A DNA stretch of 64,000 bases from JABFSM01 sp963762545. GTDB lineage: Bacteria > Gemmatimonadota > Gemmatimonadetes > Gemmatimonadales > GWC2-71-9. Both the position numbers and the translations under genes were made by a program. The notes under the pieces were generated by a model. It worked only from the letters and a program-made list of their open reading frames with translations. It was not told the DNA's origin and did no database searches. The stretch is from assembly GCA_963762545.1 (NCBI GenBank), contig CAVXLC010000001.1:744001-808000 (forward strand), given 5' to 3'. Below, one piece after another: positions 46,379 to 55,306 of this stretch (position 1 is the stretch's first letter; each line of letters begins with the position of its first letter).

Positions 46379-47490
46379 GCCAGCCTCTCGAGGCGGCGGT
46401 TGGTGCCGCCCTCGCCCGCATCAGGAATCCCCGGCTGGACAATGACCTGCTCTCGGCCGGCATGATCCGGGACCTGGTGGTCACTCCCGACGGCGGTGTC
46501 TCCTTCTCGTTTCTTCTCTCCCGGGAGGATCCGGCCACGCTGGTTCGCGAGGCGCGGAACGCCGTCAAGGCGATCGCGGGCGTTCGCCAGGACGGAGTCA
46601 AGATCACGGTGATCGACCCCGCCGGGCCGGCCAAGGCCACCCATGCGCCCCCCGGCGCCGGTCCCCAGTCCGCGGGGTCGATTCCCGCCCAGCAGCCGCG
46701 GGAGCAGGCCAACCTCGGCCGGATCATCGCGGTGAGCTCGGGGAAGGGCGGGGTCGGGAAATCCACCGTCTCCGCCAACCTGGCCATCGCGCTGGCGCAG
46801 CAGGGACATCGGGTGGGGCTCATGGACGCCGACATCTACGGCCCCAACATTCCCCGGATGTTCGGCTCGTTCGAGAAGCCGGTGGTCATCGGGGGGCGGA
46901 TCCGACCGCTCGATGTGCACGGCGTCAAGCTGATGTCGATCGGGTTCCTGGTCGAGCGCGACGCGCCGGCCATCTGGCGCGGGCCCATCATCATGAAGGT
47001 GATTCAGCAGTTTCTGCGGGATGTCGATTGGGGAGAGCTGGACTATTTCCTGGTGGACATGCCGCCGGGCACCGGCGACGCCCAGCTCTCGCTGGTGCAG
47101 TCCGTGGCCGTGTCGGGCGCGGTGATCGTGACGACGCCGCAGGAGATGGCGGTGGATGACGCGCTCAAGGGCGCCAAGATGTTCGAGCGGGTCAGCGTGC
47201 CGGTGCTCGGCGTGGTCGAGAATATGAGCCCGTACGTCGACCCGGCCAGCGGCGCCAAACTGGCCTTCTTCGGCGAGGGCGGTGGGCAGCGCCTCGCGGA
47301 CGAGATCGGCGTGCCGCTGCTGGGCTCGATTCCGCTGCAACAGGGGCTCGCGAAGAAGGCGGATGCCGGCGCGCCGATCGTGGTGGCCGAGCCGGCGAGC
47401 GCGGCGGCGGTGGCGCTGCTCGCGCTGGCCGAGCGAGTGCACGCGCAGGCGGGTGCGCGTGGCATGACCCTTCCCGTGATCAACCAGTAG
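46375..47490 (+). CDS. Mrp/ApbC iron-sulfur cluster carrier ATPase
   Basis: A 371-aa protein with an N-terminal MIP18-like domain (LSREDPATLVREARNAVKAI) and a P-loop ATPase: SSGKGGVGKSTVSANLA, LMDADIYGPNIPRMFG, DMPPGTGDAQL and TPQEMAVDDA. The CxxC seen near the end of many ApbC proteins is not present. No ATG, GTG or TTG fits; the CTG at 46375 has GGAGG 4 nt upstream and overlaps the Nfu stop (CTGA), so I take it as the start. Confidence 0.9.
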   Translation: MSQPLEAAVGAALARIRNPRLDNDLLSAGMIRDLVVTPDGGVSFSFLLSREDPATLVREARNAVKAIAGVRQDGVKITVIDPAGPAKATHAPPGAGPQSAGSIPAQQPREQANLGRIIAVSSGKGGVGKSTVSANLAIALAQQGHRVGLMDADIYGPNIPRMFGSFEKPVVIGGRIRPLDVHGVKLMSIGFLVERDAPAIWRGPIIMKVIQQFLRDVDWGELDYFLVDMPPGTGDAQLSLVQSVAVSGAVIVTTPQEMAVDDALKGAKMFERVSVPVLGVVENMSPYVDPASGAKLAFFGEGGGQRLADEIGVPLLGSIPLQQGLAKKADAGAPIVVAEPASAAAVALLALAERVHAQAGARGMTLPVINQ

Positions 47491-47855
47491 CACTCCCCGG
47501 GCGCCCCCCCCCCGCAGGAGCCCGGTTCCGCGCCCGGGACCGGGCCTCACATCCCGCAAAACACCAGATTCGGCAATCCGGCCCCCTAACCCGGGTCGGA
47601 CGAGAGTTGCATCCCGCCCGCCCGTGGCGTGGGATTCGCTGGCTGCGCGGATTCATCTCGGGTTCATGAAGACGCGGGACTTGCGGCGATTCCTCCGGAG
47701 AATTCAGCATTTACGCCCGCAACTGCCCAAAGATTCTACATTGCCAAAGAATCACGCGATGCCCGCCGCCGCCGTGTGTTTGTCATTGCCGTTCCAGGCG
47801 TCCCTAGCTCGTAACTTGCTGCTAGATCCGCGTCCCTCCGAATCAAGGCATTGGT
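47491..47855. other. Non-coding gap before the giant cytochrome gene
   Basis: 365 bp without a convincing gene. It holds a C10 homopolymer at 47504-47513, a GCCCGGT...ACCGGGC hairpin just after the Mrp gene, and a comparatively AT-rich part around 47695-47755. The cytochrome promoter should be here, but I could not identify boxes with confidence. Confidence 0.5.
47520..47545 (+). terminator. Hairpin after the Mrp gene
   Basis: GCCCGGT and ACCGGGC pair around a 12-base GC-rich loop, 30 nt after the stop. No T run follows. Confidence 0.45.
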
Positions 47856-50800
47856 ATGGCTGGAACGCGCCTACAACCACGGCGCCAGGATGCCGTTCCT
47901 TCCCGGTGGTCCGGGTTGGGAACGGCCGCCATTGGTTGTGGGGCACGGTTCCGTGCCCGGGCCCGCCGCTGGGTCGTGATGTTCTGCGCGTTGGCCGGGC
48001 TGGCCGCCCAGGCCGCTGCGCAGGACCCGGGCGCCGACAGTCCGCACGGGACCCTCAACATTCCCTGCATCACCTGCCACACCTCGGACGGCTGGCGTCC
48101 GGCCCGGATTGGTCCGGGCTTCAAGCACGCGACCTACGGCTTCGCGCTCCAGGAGGGGCACGGGGCGGTGGCCTGCGCCAGCTGCCACACGTCGCTGGAA
48201 TTCAGCAAAGTCCAGAAGACCTGCGCCGGGTGTCACCGGGACGTGCACCAGGGTGAACTGGGCGTGGACTGCGCGCAGTGCCACAACACCCGGGCCTTCG
48301 CCGACCGGGCACCCCAGATTCAAGCCCACGCGCTTACTCGATTCCCGCTCGACGGCGCCCACCGGTCGGTGGACTGCGCCAGCTGCCATACCAGTCGGAA
48401 CGGGGCGAGCCTGGTGTTTCGTGGCGCCCCCACCGATTGCGTCGGCTGCCATCGGCAGGATTTCCAGAAGACCACCAACCCGGCCCATCCGGCGGCCGGC
48501 TTCCCTACGGATTGCCTTTCCTGCCACACCAACGTGACCTGGCGCACCGCAACCTTCAATCACAACACCACGCAATTCCCGCTGACCGGCGCGCACCAGG
48601 CCGCCAACTGTCAGGCCTGTCACTCGGACGGTGTGTACAAGGGCAAGCCGACCACCTGCGTCTCCTGCCACCAGGCGTCGTTCAACCAGACGAAAGCCCC
48701 GCCCCACCCGGCGGCCGGCATTCCGACCGACTGCGCCAATTGTCATACCACCACGACCTGGACCGGGGCCAGCTTCGATCACAATGCCACCCAGTTCCCG
48801 CTGACCGGCGCGCACCAGGCGGCCACCTGCCAGGCGTGCCACTCCGATGGACTGTACGTCGGCAAGCCGACGACCTGCGTGAGCTGTCACCAGACCGACT
48901 TCAATGGGACCACCAGCCCTGCGCACCAGGCAGCGGGGTTTCCGACGACCTGTACCACCTGCCATACCACAGTCACCTGGACCGGCGCGGTCTTCAATCA
49001 CAACACCACCCAGTTCCCGCTGACCGGCGCGCACCAGGCGGCCACCTGTCAGGCCTGCCACTCGGATGGGGTCTATCATGGCAAGCCCACGACCTGCGTC
49101 TCCTGTCACCAGACCGACTTCAACGGGACCACCAGCCCCCCGCACCAGGCGGCGGGGTTCCCGACGACCTGTACCACCTGCCATACCACCGTCACCTGGA
49201 CCGGCGCGGTGTTCAATCACAACACCACCCAGTTCCCGCTGACCGGCGCGCACCAGGCGGCCAACTGTCAGGCCTGCCACGCGGACGGGGTCTATCACGG
49301 CAAGCCGACGACCTGCGTCTCCTGTCACCAGCCCGACTTCAACGGGACCACCAGTCCCCCGCACCAGGCGGCGGCGTTCCCGACGACCTGTGCCACCTGC
49401 CATACCACGGTCACCTGGACCGGCGCGGTGTTCAATCACAACACCACGCAATTCCCGCTGACCGGCGCGCACCAGGCGGCCAACTGTCAGGCCTGCCACG
49501 GGGACGGGGTCTACCACGGCAAGCCGACGACCTGCGTGAGTTGCCATCAGCCTGACTACAACGGGACCACGAACCCGAATCACCAGGCCTCGGGCTTCTC
49601 CACGACCTGCGCGACCTGCCATACCACCGTGACCTGGACCGGGGCCGTCTTCAATCACAATGCCACCCAGTTCCCTTTGACCGGCGCCCACATCGCCACG
49701 CCGTGCCAGTCCTGCCACGGGGACGGGGTCTACCACGGCAAGCCGACGACCTGCGTGAGCTGCCACCAGACCGACTACACCGGCACCACCAGCCCGGCGC
49801 ACCAGGCGGCGGGGTTCCCGACCACCTGTACCACCTGTCACACCACGGTCACCTGGACCGGCGCGTCCTTCGATCACAATGCCACCCAGTTCCCGTTGAC
49901 CGGCGCTCACACCGCCACGCCCTGCCAGTCCTGCCACGGGGACGGCGTCTACCACGGCAAGCCGACCGCCTGCGCGGCATGTCACCAGACCGACTTCAAC
50001 GGCACGACGAGCCCTCCGCACCAGGCGGCCGGCTTCGCGACGACCTGCGCCACCTGCCACACCACCATCACGTGGATTGGCGCGGTCTTCAATCACAACG
50101 CCACCCAATTCCCGTTGACCGGCGCCCACATTGCCACGCCGTGTCAGTCCTGCCACGGCGACGGGGTCTACCACGGCAAGCCCACGACCTGCGTGAGCTG
50201 TCACCAGACCGACTACACCGGCACCACCGGTCCTCCGCACCAGGCGGCGGGTTTCCCGACGACCTGTGCGACGTGCCATACCACCGTGACCTGGATCGGG
50301 GCGGTCTTCAATCACAGCGCCACCCAGTTCCCGTTGACCGGCGCCCACCTGGCCACGCCGTGTCAGTCCTGCCACGGGGACGGAGTCTACCAGGGCAAGC
50401 CGACCACCTGTGTGAGCTGTCACCAGACCGATTTCAATGGAACCACCAGTCCTCCGCACCAGGCGGCCGGGTTCGCGACCACCTGTGCCACCTGCCATAC
50501 CACCGTCACCTGGATCGGGGCGGTCTTCAATCACAGCACGACTCAGTTCCCCCTGACCGGTGTGCATGCCACCACGCCGTGTCAGGCCTGCCACGGGGAC
50601 GGAGTCTATCAGGGCAAGCCGACCACCTGTGTGAGCTGCCATCAGACCGACTATGCCGGGACCACCAACCCGAACCATCAATCGGCCGGCTTCCCGACCG
50701 ACTGCGCCTCCTGCCACACCACCACAACCTGGCTTGGTGCCACGTTCGATCACGATGGTCAGTTCTTCCCGATCTACTCGGGCAGGCACCGGGGGACGTG

Positions 50801-50972
50801 GTCCACCTGCGCCGATTGTCATACCAACTCGGCCTCGTTCGCCCAGTTCACCTGTCTGACCTGTCACGAACACAGCAAGAGCTCGATGGACAGCAAACAC
50901 CAGGGCCGGAGCGGGTACAGCTACAACAGCACGGCCTGTTACTCTTGCCACCCGCGGGGCCGGGCGGATTGA
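47856..50972 (+). CDS. Giant multiheme c-type cytochrome, 40 CxxCH motifs
   Basis: A 1038-aa exported protein with a basic leader and hydrophobic core (WVVMFCALAGLAAQAAAQ). I count 40 CxxCH haem-attachment motifs: 7 before, 30 within, and 3 after ten tandem 73-residue units. Each unit reads FPLTGAHxA, CQACH, GDGVYxGKPTTC, VSCHQ, then CxTCHTTVTW and FNHN. Many extra histidines (GAH, HQ, NHN, PPH) can serve as second axial ligands, as in cytochrome c3/c7-type folds. It should form a long haem wire outside the inner membrane. Its stop overlaps the start of a porin-like gene. The N-terminal start is uncertain; a TTG at 47917 would also leave a signal peptide. Confidence 0.93.
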   Translation: MAGTRLQPRRQDAVPSRWSGLGTAAIGCGARFRARARRWVVMFCALAGLAAQAAAQDPGADSPHGTLNIPCITCHTSDGWRPARIGPGFKHATYGFALQEGHGAVACASCHTSLEFSKVQKTCAGCHRDVHQGELGVDCAQCHNTRAFADRAPQIQAHALTRFPLDGAHRSVDCASCHTSRNGASLVFRGAPTDCVGCHRQDFQKTTNPAHPAAGFPTDCLSCHTNVTWRTATFNHNTTQFPLTGAHQAANCQACHSDGVYKGKPTTCVSCHQASFNQTKAPPHPAAGIPTDCANCHTTTTWTGASFDHNATQFPLTGAHQAATCQACHSDGLYVGKPTTCVSCHQTDFNGTTSPAHQAAGFPTTCTTCHTTVTWTGAVFNHNTTQFPLTGAHQAATCQACHSDGVYHGKPTTCVSCHQTDFNGTTSPPHQAAGFPTTCTTCHTTVTWTGAVFNHNTTQFPLTGAHQAANCQACHADGVYHGKPTTCVSCHQPDFNGTTSPPHQAAAFPTTCATCHTTVTWTGAVFNHNTTQFPLTGAHQAANCQACHGDGVYHGKPTTCVSCHQPDYNGTTNPNHQASGFSTTCATCHTTVTWTGAVFNHNATQFPLTGAHIATPCQSCHGDGVYHGKPTTCVSCHQTDYTGTTSPAHQAAGFPTTCTTCHTTVTWTGASFDHNATQFPLTGAHTATPCQSCHGDGVYHGKPTACAACHQTDFNGTTSPPHQAAGFATTCATCHTTITWIGAVFNHNATQFPLTGAHIATPCQSCHGDGVYHGKPTTCVSCHQTDYTGTTGPPHQAAGFPTTCATCHTTVTWIGAVFNHSATQFPLTGAHLATPCQSCHGDGVYQGKPTTCVSCHQTDFNGTTSPPHQAAGFATTCATCHTTVTWIGAVFNHSTTQFPLTGVHATTPCQACHGDGVYQGKPTTCVSCHQTDYAGTTNPNHQSAGFPTDCASCHTTTTWLGATFDHDGQFFPIYSGRHRGTWSTCADCHTNSASFAQFTCLTCHEHSKSSMDSKHQGRSGYSYNSTACYSCHPRGRAD
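48576..50765 (+). repeat. Ten exact-length 219-nt coding repeats
   Basis: Ten units of 219 nt start at 48576 and every 219 bases thereafter, each opening with codons for FPLTGAH (FPLTGVH in the last). No unit has gained or lost a codon. Neighbouring units are nearly identical in DNA, pointing to recent expansion or gene conversion. Each unit adds three haem sites. Confidence 0.95.
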
Positions 50973-52549
50973 ACCGGGTCGCCGGCTGCCTCGCCCTGCT
51001 GTTCGCGGCCCTGCCCCGGGCCACGGCCGCGCAGGCGGTACGCGATTCGACCGGGCCCGGCAAAGCCGTCGTCACCGCGGTCACTCTGGGACTCGTCTAC
51101 GTCGGGGCCGGAAGAAACGACGGCTTGCGGGAAGGGACCGTCGTCCGGGTTCCCCGCCTCGGCGAGAAGGCCGCCTACCGCGTCATCTATCTGTCTTCGA
51201 AATCGGCCGCGGTCCGCGGCGATTCGCTGGCCCCACTGCCGGCGGTCGGCGACAGCGTCTTCTTCCAACCGGTGGCCCAGGCCCTGGCGAGCACCGGCAC
51301 GGGAAAACTCGATGCGACGGGGGCCAGGCGTCGCCCGCTCCCGGGCCTCCGAGGACGGGTCGGGCTTCGCTATCTCGGATCCTGGGACCGGAGCAGCGAC
51401 ATCGCGCTCAAGCAACCCGGACTCGAATTGCGGCTCGATGGTCCGGTGGCTCCCGGCGCACCGGTCGGCCTCAACGTGGACATCCGCTCCCGCCGCACCA
51501 GCATGTACCGGCCTGGCCTCGAGACCGAGACCAGCGAGGTGATGGGCGTTTACCAGGCGGCGCTGCGTATCCAATCGACCGAAGGGCCGGTCCGGGCGGT
51601 GCTAGGCCGCCAGTATGCCCCCACCCTCGCCGGCGTCGGCCTCTTCGACGGCGTGCTGCTCGACTACCAGCGGCCCAGGTGGGGGGCCGGCGTGATGGCC
51701 GGCCTGGCGCCGGATCAGGGAACGCTGGCGGTGTCCTCGGAGATCCGGCAGGTTGGGGTGTTCTTCCAGGGGCGGAACCGACCGAGTGCCCCGGTGCGCT
51801 GGAATCTGACGGTGGGGGGAATGGGCTCCTACGCCGCGGCCGACGTCAATCGGGAGTTCGGCTTCCTCCAGGCGACCCTCAACTCGCGGGCGGTGTCCGC
51901 CGTCCTCCTCCAGGAGCTCGACGTCAACCGGGGCTGGAAGATCGCCGCCGGCGAACCCCGGTTCAGCCTGACCAGCACCTATGCGTCGATCAACCTCACG
52001 CCGGCGCGGGGCGTGGCGTTCTCGGGCGGCTACGATGGTCGGCGGAATATCCGGTTGTACCGCGATCTCACCACCCCCGAGGAAGTGTTCGATGATCGCT
52101 TCCGCCGGGGCTATTGGGCCGGCGCAAATTTCACGATCGCCAGGAAGCTCAGACTCGGTGCCGACGCGCGGCTCCAAACCGTGGACGGAGCCGATTCGCT
52201 GGGAACCACCGCCTACTCGGCCACGATGAGCGTGGACCAGATCTCCCCCCTGGGCTTGGGACTCCGCATGCGCGCGACCCGCTACACCACGCCGGGTCGG
52301 GGGCCTGGCACCCTGGTGGTGGGCGGCCTGCGGCTCTCTCCGGGGTCGCTGGGATCGATGGAAATCAACGGGGGAGCCCGGCAGGAAGACGCCAGCCCCG
52401 GCACCGACCGGTTCTGGGCCGGGCTCGACACCGAAGTCTTCCTGCGGCGATCCTGGTTCCTTCTGGCTACGTTTACCCGGGAGTGGGGCCGCGGCGGGTT
52501 GACCCCGACCACGGACCTCTTCTACGGGGGGTTGAGTTGGCGATTCTGA
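50969..52549 (+). CDS. Porin-like outer-membrane beta-barrel
   Basis: A 526-aa exported protein (signal LALLFAALPRATAAQ). A short SH3-like part near residues 35-90 (EGTVVRVPRLGEKAAYRVI) is followed by long alternating strands and it ends FYGGLSWRF, the terminal aromatic of outer-membrane barrels. The TTG at 50969 overlaps the cytochrome stop (TTGA), so the two are made together. By analogy with porin-cytochrome complexes it may hold the multiheme protein in the outer membrane; this partnership is inferred from context. Confidence 0.78.
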   Translation: MNRVAGCLALLFAALPRATAAQAVRDSTGPGKAVVTAVTLGLVYVGAGRNDGLREGTVVRVPRLGEKAAYRVIYLSSKSAAVRGDSLAPLPAVGDSVFFQPVAQALASTGTGKLDATGARRRPLPGLRGRVGLRYLGSWDRSSDIALKQPGLELRLDGPVAPGAPVGLNVDIRSRRTSMYRPGLETETSEVMGVYQAALRIQSTEGPVRAVLGRQYAPTLAGVGLFDGVLLDYQRPRWGAGVMAGLAPDQGTLAVSSEIRQVGVFFQGRNRPSAPVRWNLTVGGMGSYAAADVNREFGFLQATLNSRAVSAVLLQELDVNRGWKIAAGEPRFSLTSTYASINLTPARGVAFSGGYDGRRNIRLYRDLTTPEEVFDDRFRRGYWAGANFTIARKLRLGADARLQTVDGADSLGTTAYSATMSVDQISPLGLGLRMRATRYTTPGRGPGTLVVGGLRLSPGSLGSMEINGGARQEDASPGTDRFWAGLDTEVFLRRSWFLLATFTREWGRGGLTPTTDLFYGGLSWRF

Positions 52550-52562
52550 CCGGAGTGGTCCC

Positions 52563-53264
52563 GTGACGATGCCCGACGCGGGCACCCAGCGGCTGTGTCC
52601 CGCATGCCGGCGGGCGGTTCCGGAGGGAGGCCGCTTCTGTCCCAGCTGCGGCACGGCCCAGGCAGGGTCGGCTCCGGCGGCACGCGGCGGAATCGTCCGG
52701 TTCCTTCCCTGGGTCATCGCGGCGGGAGCCACCTTCGCGCTCGTGCTGGTGTTGCTGAAGCCGGGTTCGGTGCCTCCGGCCGCGGCGCCCGCGGCGCCGG
52801 CCTCGCAGCCGGGCACGGCTCCGCCGGACCTCAGCGCGATGTCTCCCGCGGAGCGATTCGATCGGCTGTACCGGCGCATCATCACCGCGGCCCAGTCGGG
52901 AGACCAGGCCACCGTCACCCAGTTCACCCCGATGGCGATCGCGGCGTTCGGCATGCTCGACACCGTGACCGTGGACGCGCGCTACCACTTGGCCATGCTC
53001 CAGCTCCATGTCGGCGCGCTGGCGGAGGCCCAGGCGCAGGCCGATTCGATCAAGCGGGAGAACCCGGAGCACCTGTTCAGCTACGTCATCGGAGCGGCGG
53101 TGGCTCGATGGAACAAGAACGATACCGCCCGCGACGCGGCGTATCGCGAGTTCCTGAAGCGCTACGACGCCCAGGTCGCCACCCGGCGGCCCGAGTACCT
53201 GGAACATCAGGCCATGCTCGAGGAAGTGAAGCGGATGGCAACGGCCGGAAAGACCCCCTCGTAA
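52563..53264 (+). CDS. Zinc-ribbon, single-span protein with TPR-like domain
   Basis: A 233-aa protein starting with a double CxxC zinc ribbon (LCPAC and FCPSCG), one membrane helix (VIAAGATFALVLVLLK), a Pro/Ala linker and a helical C-terminal part (RYHLAMLQLHVGALAEAQAQ) resembling TPRs. GGAG at 52552-52555 supports the GTG at 52563. The gene ends 8 nt before the convergent 23-haem cytochrome. It may help assemble the cytochrome complex; no family match is certain. Confidence 0.7.
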   Translation: MTMPDAGTQRLCPACRRAVPEGGRFCPSCGTAQAGSAPAARGGIVRFLPWVIAAGATFALVLVLLKPGSVPPAAAPAAPASQPGTAPPDLSAMSPAERFDRLYRRIITAAQSGDQATVTQFTPMAIAAFGMLDTVTVDARYHLAMLQLHVGALAEAQAQADSIKRENPEHLFSYVIGAAVARWNKNDTARDAAYREFLKRYDAQVATRRPEYLEHQAMLEEVKRMATAGKTPS

Positions 53265-53272
53265 CCCTCGCC

Positions 53273-55306
53273 CTACCCGCGGCCCGGCTTCTTGAGGTGG
53301 CAGCTCTCGCACTTTCCCGACAGCGGCCGATAGATCACCCGGGGCGTTCCGCCCACGGTTTCCGTCGCCCGATGGCAGGCCGCGCACGGTACCCGCTGAT
53401 GGCCGGTTCCCAGCGCGAACGACGCGTCGCGGTCATGGTTGAACCGGCTCGCGGGAACGAAGCCGTCCTCCCCGTGGCAGTGCTCGCAGCCGCTGCCTCC
53501 GTTCCGCCCATCGAACTGGGTGCCATGCACCGAGGTGTGGCACGAGGCGCAGGTCGAGTCGGCTTCGAAACGGAACACCCGCACGATTCCTCCGGCCGCC
53601 ACCAGCGTTGAGCCGGAGGCCGCCGGCGCAGTTCCGGCGAGCTCCTTGTGACACGACGCGCAGGGCGTGGCCCGGTGAGCCCCCCGGAGCGGGAACCGGA
53701 ACCGGTCATGGACCGCGACATCCACCGCAGCGGGCCGGAACGACCTGGCATCATGGCAGGCCGGACACCCGCCCGGTGCCGGGCGCTCACCCGCCGGGTC
53801 GAACCGGCCGCGGTGCGGATCCACGTGGCACTCGGCGCACCCGGTCTCGATGCCGGTAAAGGCAAAGCCGGCCTTGCCGAGCCCGGCGCCTCCCCGGGCC
53901 AGCGGCTTGAGGCCCTTGCGGTCGGCTCCGTGGCAGCTCCGGCACTCGATGTCCGCATGGCGGCCGTCGAGCGGCAGCCGGAGCCTGGCGTGGGCCTCCC
54001 GGCCAAACCCGCTCGGTGTCCATCCGGCCGGGCTGTGGCACTCGGCGCACTCTCCCTTGCGGGGCCGGGCCGCCAGCTGCCCCCCATGGTCATCGGCGTG
54101 GCAGCTGGTGCAGGCTGCGAACGCGGGGCGCATGATGACCCTCGACTCTCCCAGCGTTGCCACCGCCCGGGGCCCGGCGTCCCTGGCGTGACACGCCGCG
54201 CATGTCACCGCCGCGTGCTTGCCCTCCAGCGGATACCGGGATGCCTGATGCTGCTCCAGGGGAAACGTCGAGGGGGAGAAGCCCCGGTCAGTATGACAGG
54301 CGGCGCAGTCGGCCGGTTTGCCCTGGATCGTGGCCGTGCCGGCGTGGGGATCGGGGCTATGACAGCTGGCGCAGGTGGCCGAGGCGGGCTTCCGGCCCTT
54401 CTCGGTGGTGAAGTCCCGGTGGCAGGAGGCGCAGGGAACCGAGGCGTGCTTTCCCCGCAGGGGAAACGCCGTCCGCCCGTGATCGAAGCCGGTCCCCGAG
54501 ATCTCGGTAAAGCCCTTGGTCGAGTGACAGGTGCTGCAATTGGTGCCGAATTGCCCGCGGTGCACGTCGACATGGCAGGACGTACACACCCCATGAGGAA
54601 CCGGTCGGTAGACCGGAATGGGCCGGCCGGCGGCATCCCGCGTGAGCGGCAACCTGGGAGACAGGTGACACGCGTCGCACTTGACCTCCACGTGCTTGCC
54701 GGTGAGGGCATAGCCGGTGGTGTCGTGGGAAAAGCCCGGGGTGGCCTTCCACTTGTCGGCATCGTGGCAGGCAACGCACCGGGCGCCCAGGGCGCCGCGG
54801 TGGATGTCCTCGTGGCAACTGGCGCAGGTCTGTTCGAGGCCGGTCCAATTGGAGCGCCCGCCCGTGGCCAGCTTCGCCGCGGGCGACAGCCGATTGGCCG
54901 GCTTGTGACAGTCGGCGCATTTGGCCTTGGCGTGGGATTGCTCGAGCGCCCACCCCGCTTGGCGGTGATTGAAGCGTTCGGAGCTGCCTTCGGGCCACTT
55001 CACCAGCGCGAAGTCAACCCCGGCGTGATCCGGGTGACAGCTGGCGCACTTGGCGGCCTTGGTGGCGGGGCTTCCATGGAGTCCGCGGCCCTGTCCGGCC
55101 AGCCACGCGATGTCGCGATGGCAGGAGACGCACCGGCTCTGCATGCCCTCCGCGCCGGCGCCATGACAGCGGGTGCACTTGAGCGAACCTTCGAGCTCCT
55201 GGTGGGCACGAGCCAGTGGACCGGGGGATACCTGCGCCTGAAGCCGCCCGACCCCGCCGGCGGTCGCCAGGATCCACAGGGCCGCCGCCCAGCGGAGCCG
55301 GCTCAC
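53273..55306 (-). CDS. Multiheme c-type cytochrome, 23 CxxCH motifs
   Basis: A 677-aa exported cytochrome with signal WAAALWILATAGGVGRLQAQ. I count 23 CxxCH motifs, from CTRCH near residue 45 to CESCH near the end, with recurring modules such as CASCHEDIHRG and CxxCHVDVHRG. Unlike the 40-haem protein the units are diverged. The GTG at 55306 overlaps the stop of the b-type cytochrome gene (GTGA), so it likely receives electrons from that membrane protein. Confidence 0.92.
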   Translation of the reverse strand: MSRLRWAAALWILATAGGVGRLQAQVSPGPLARAHQELEGSLKCTRCHGAGAEGMQSRCVSCHRDIAWLAGQGRGLHGSPATKAAKCASCHPDHAGVDFALVKWPEGSSERFNHRQAGWALEQSHAKAKCADCHKPANRLSPAAKLATGGRSNWTGLEQTCASCHEDIHRGALGARCVACHDADKWKATPGFSHDTTGYALTGKHVEVKCDACHLSPRLPLTRDAAGRPIPVYRPVPHGVCTSCHVDVHRGQFGTNCSTCHSTKGFTEISGTGFDHGRTAFPLRGKHASVPCASCHRDFTTEKGRKPASATCASCHSPDPHAGTATIQGKPADCAACHTDRGFSPSTFPLEQHQASRYPLEGKHAAVTCAACHARDAGPRAVATLGESRVIMRPAFAACTSCHADDHGGQLAARPRKGECAECHSPAGWTPSGFGREAHARLRLPLDGRHADIECRSCHGADRKGLKPLARGGAGLGKAGFAFTGIETGCAECHVDPHRGRFDPAGERPAPGGCPACHDARSFRPAAVDVAVHDRFRFPLRGAHRATPCASCHKELAGTAPAASGSTLVAAGGIVRVFRFEADSTCASCHTSVHGTQFDGRNGGSGCEHCHGEDGFVPASRFNHDRDASFALGTGHQRVPCAACHRATETVGGTPRVIYRPLSGKCESCHLKKPGRG

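Noticed and set aside
48576..50765. A CRISPR-like array
   Set aside because: The repeats are 219 nt, coding, in frame and contiguous without unique spacers.
47871..50951. A 1026-aa open frame on the minus strand across the cytochrome gene
   Set aside because: It exists only because the repeats avoid stops in the antisense frame. The + strand frame has signal peptide and 40 CxxCH motifs; the antisense protein is Gly/Arg-rich with no recognisable domain.
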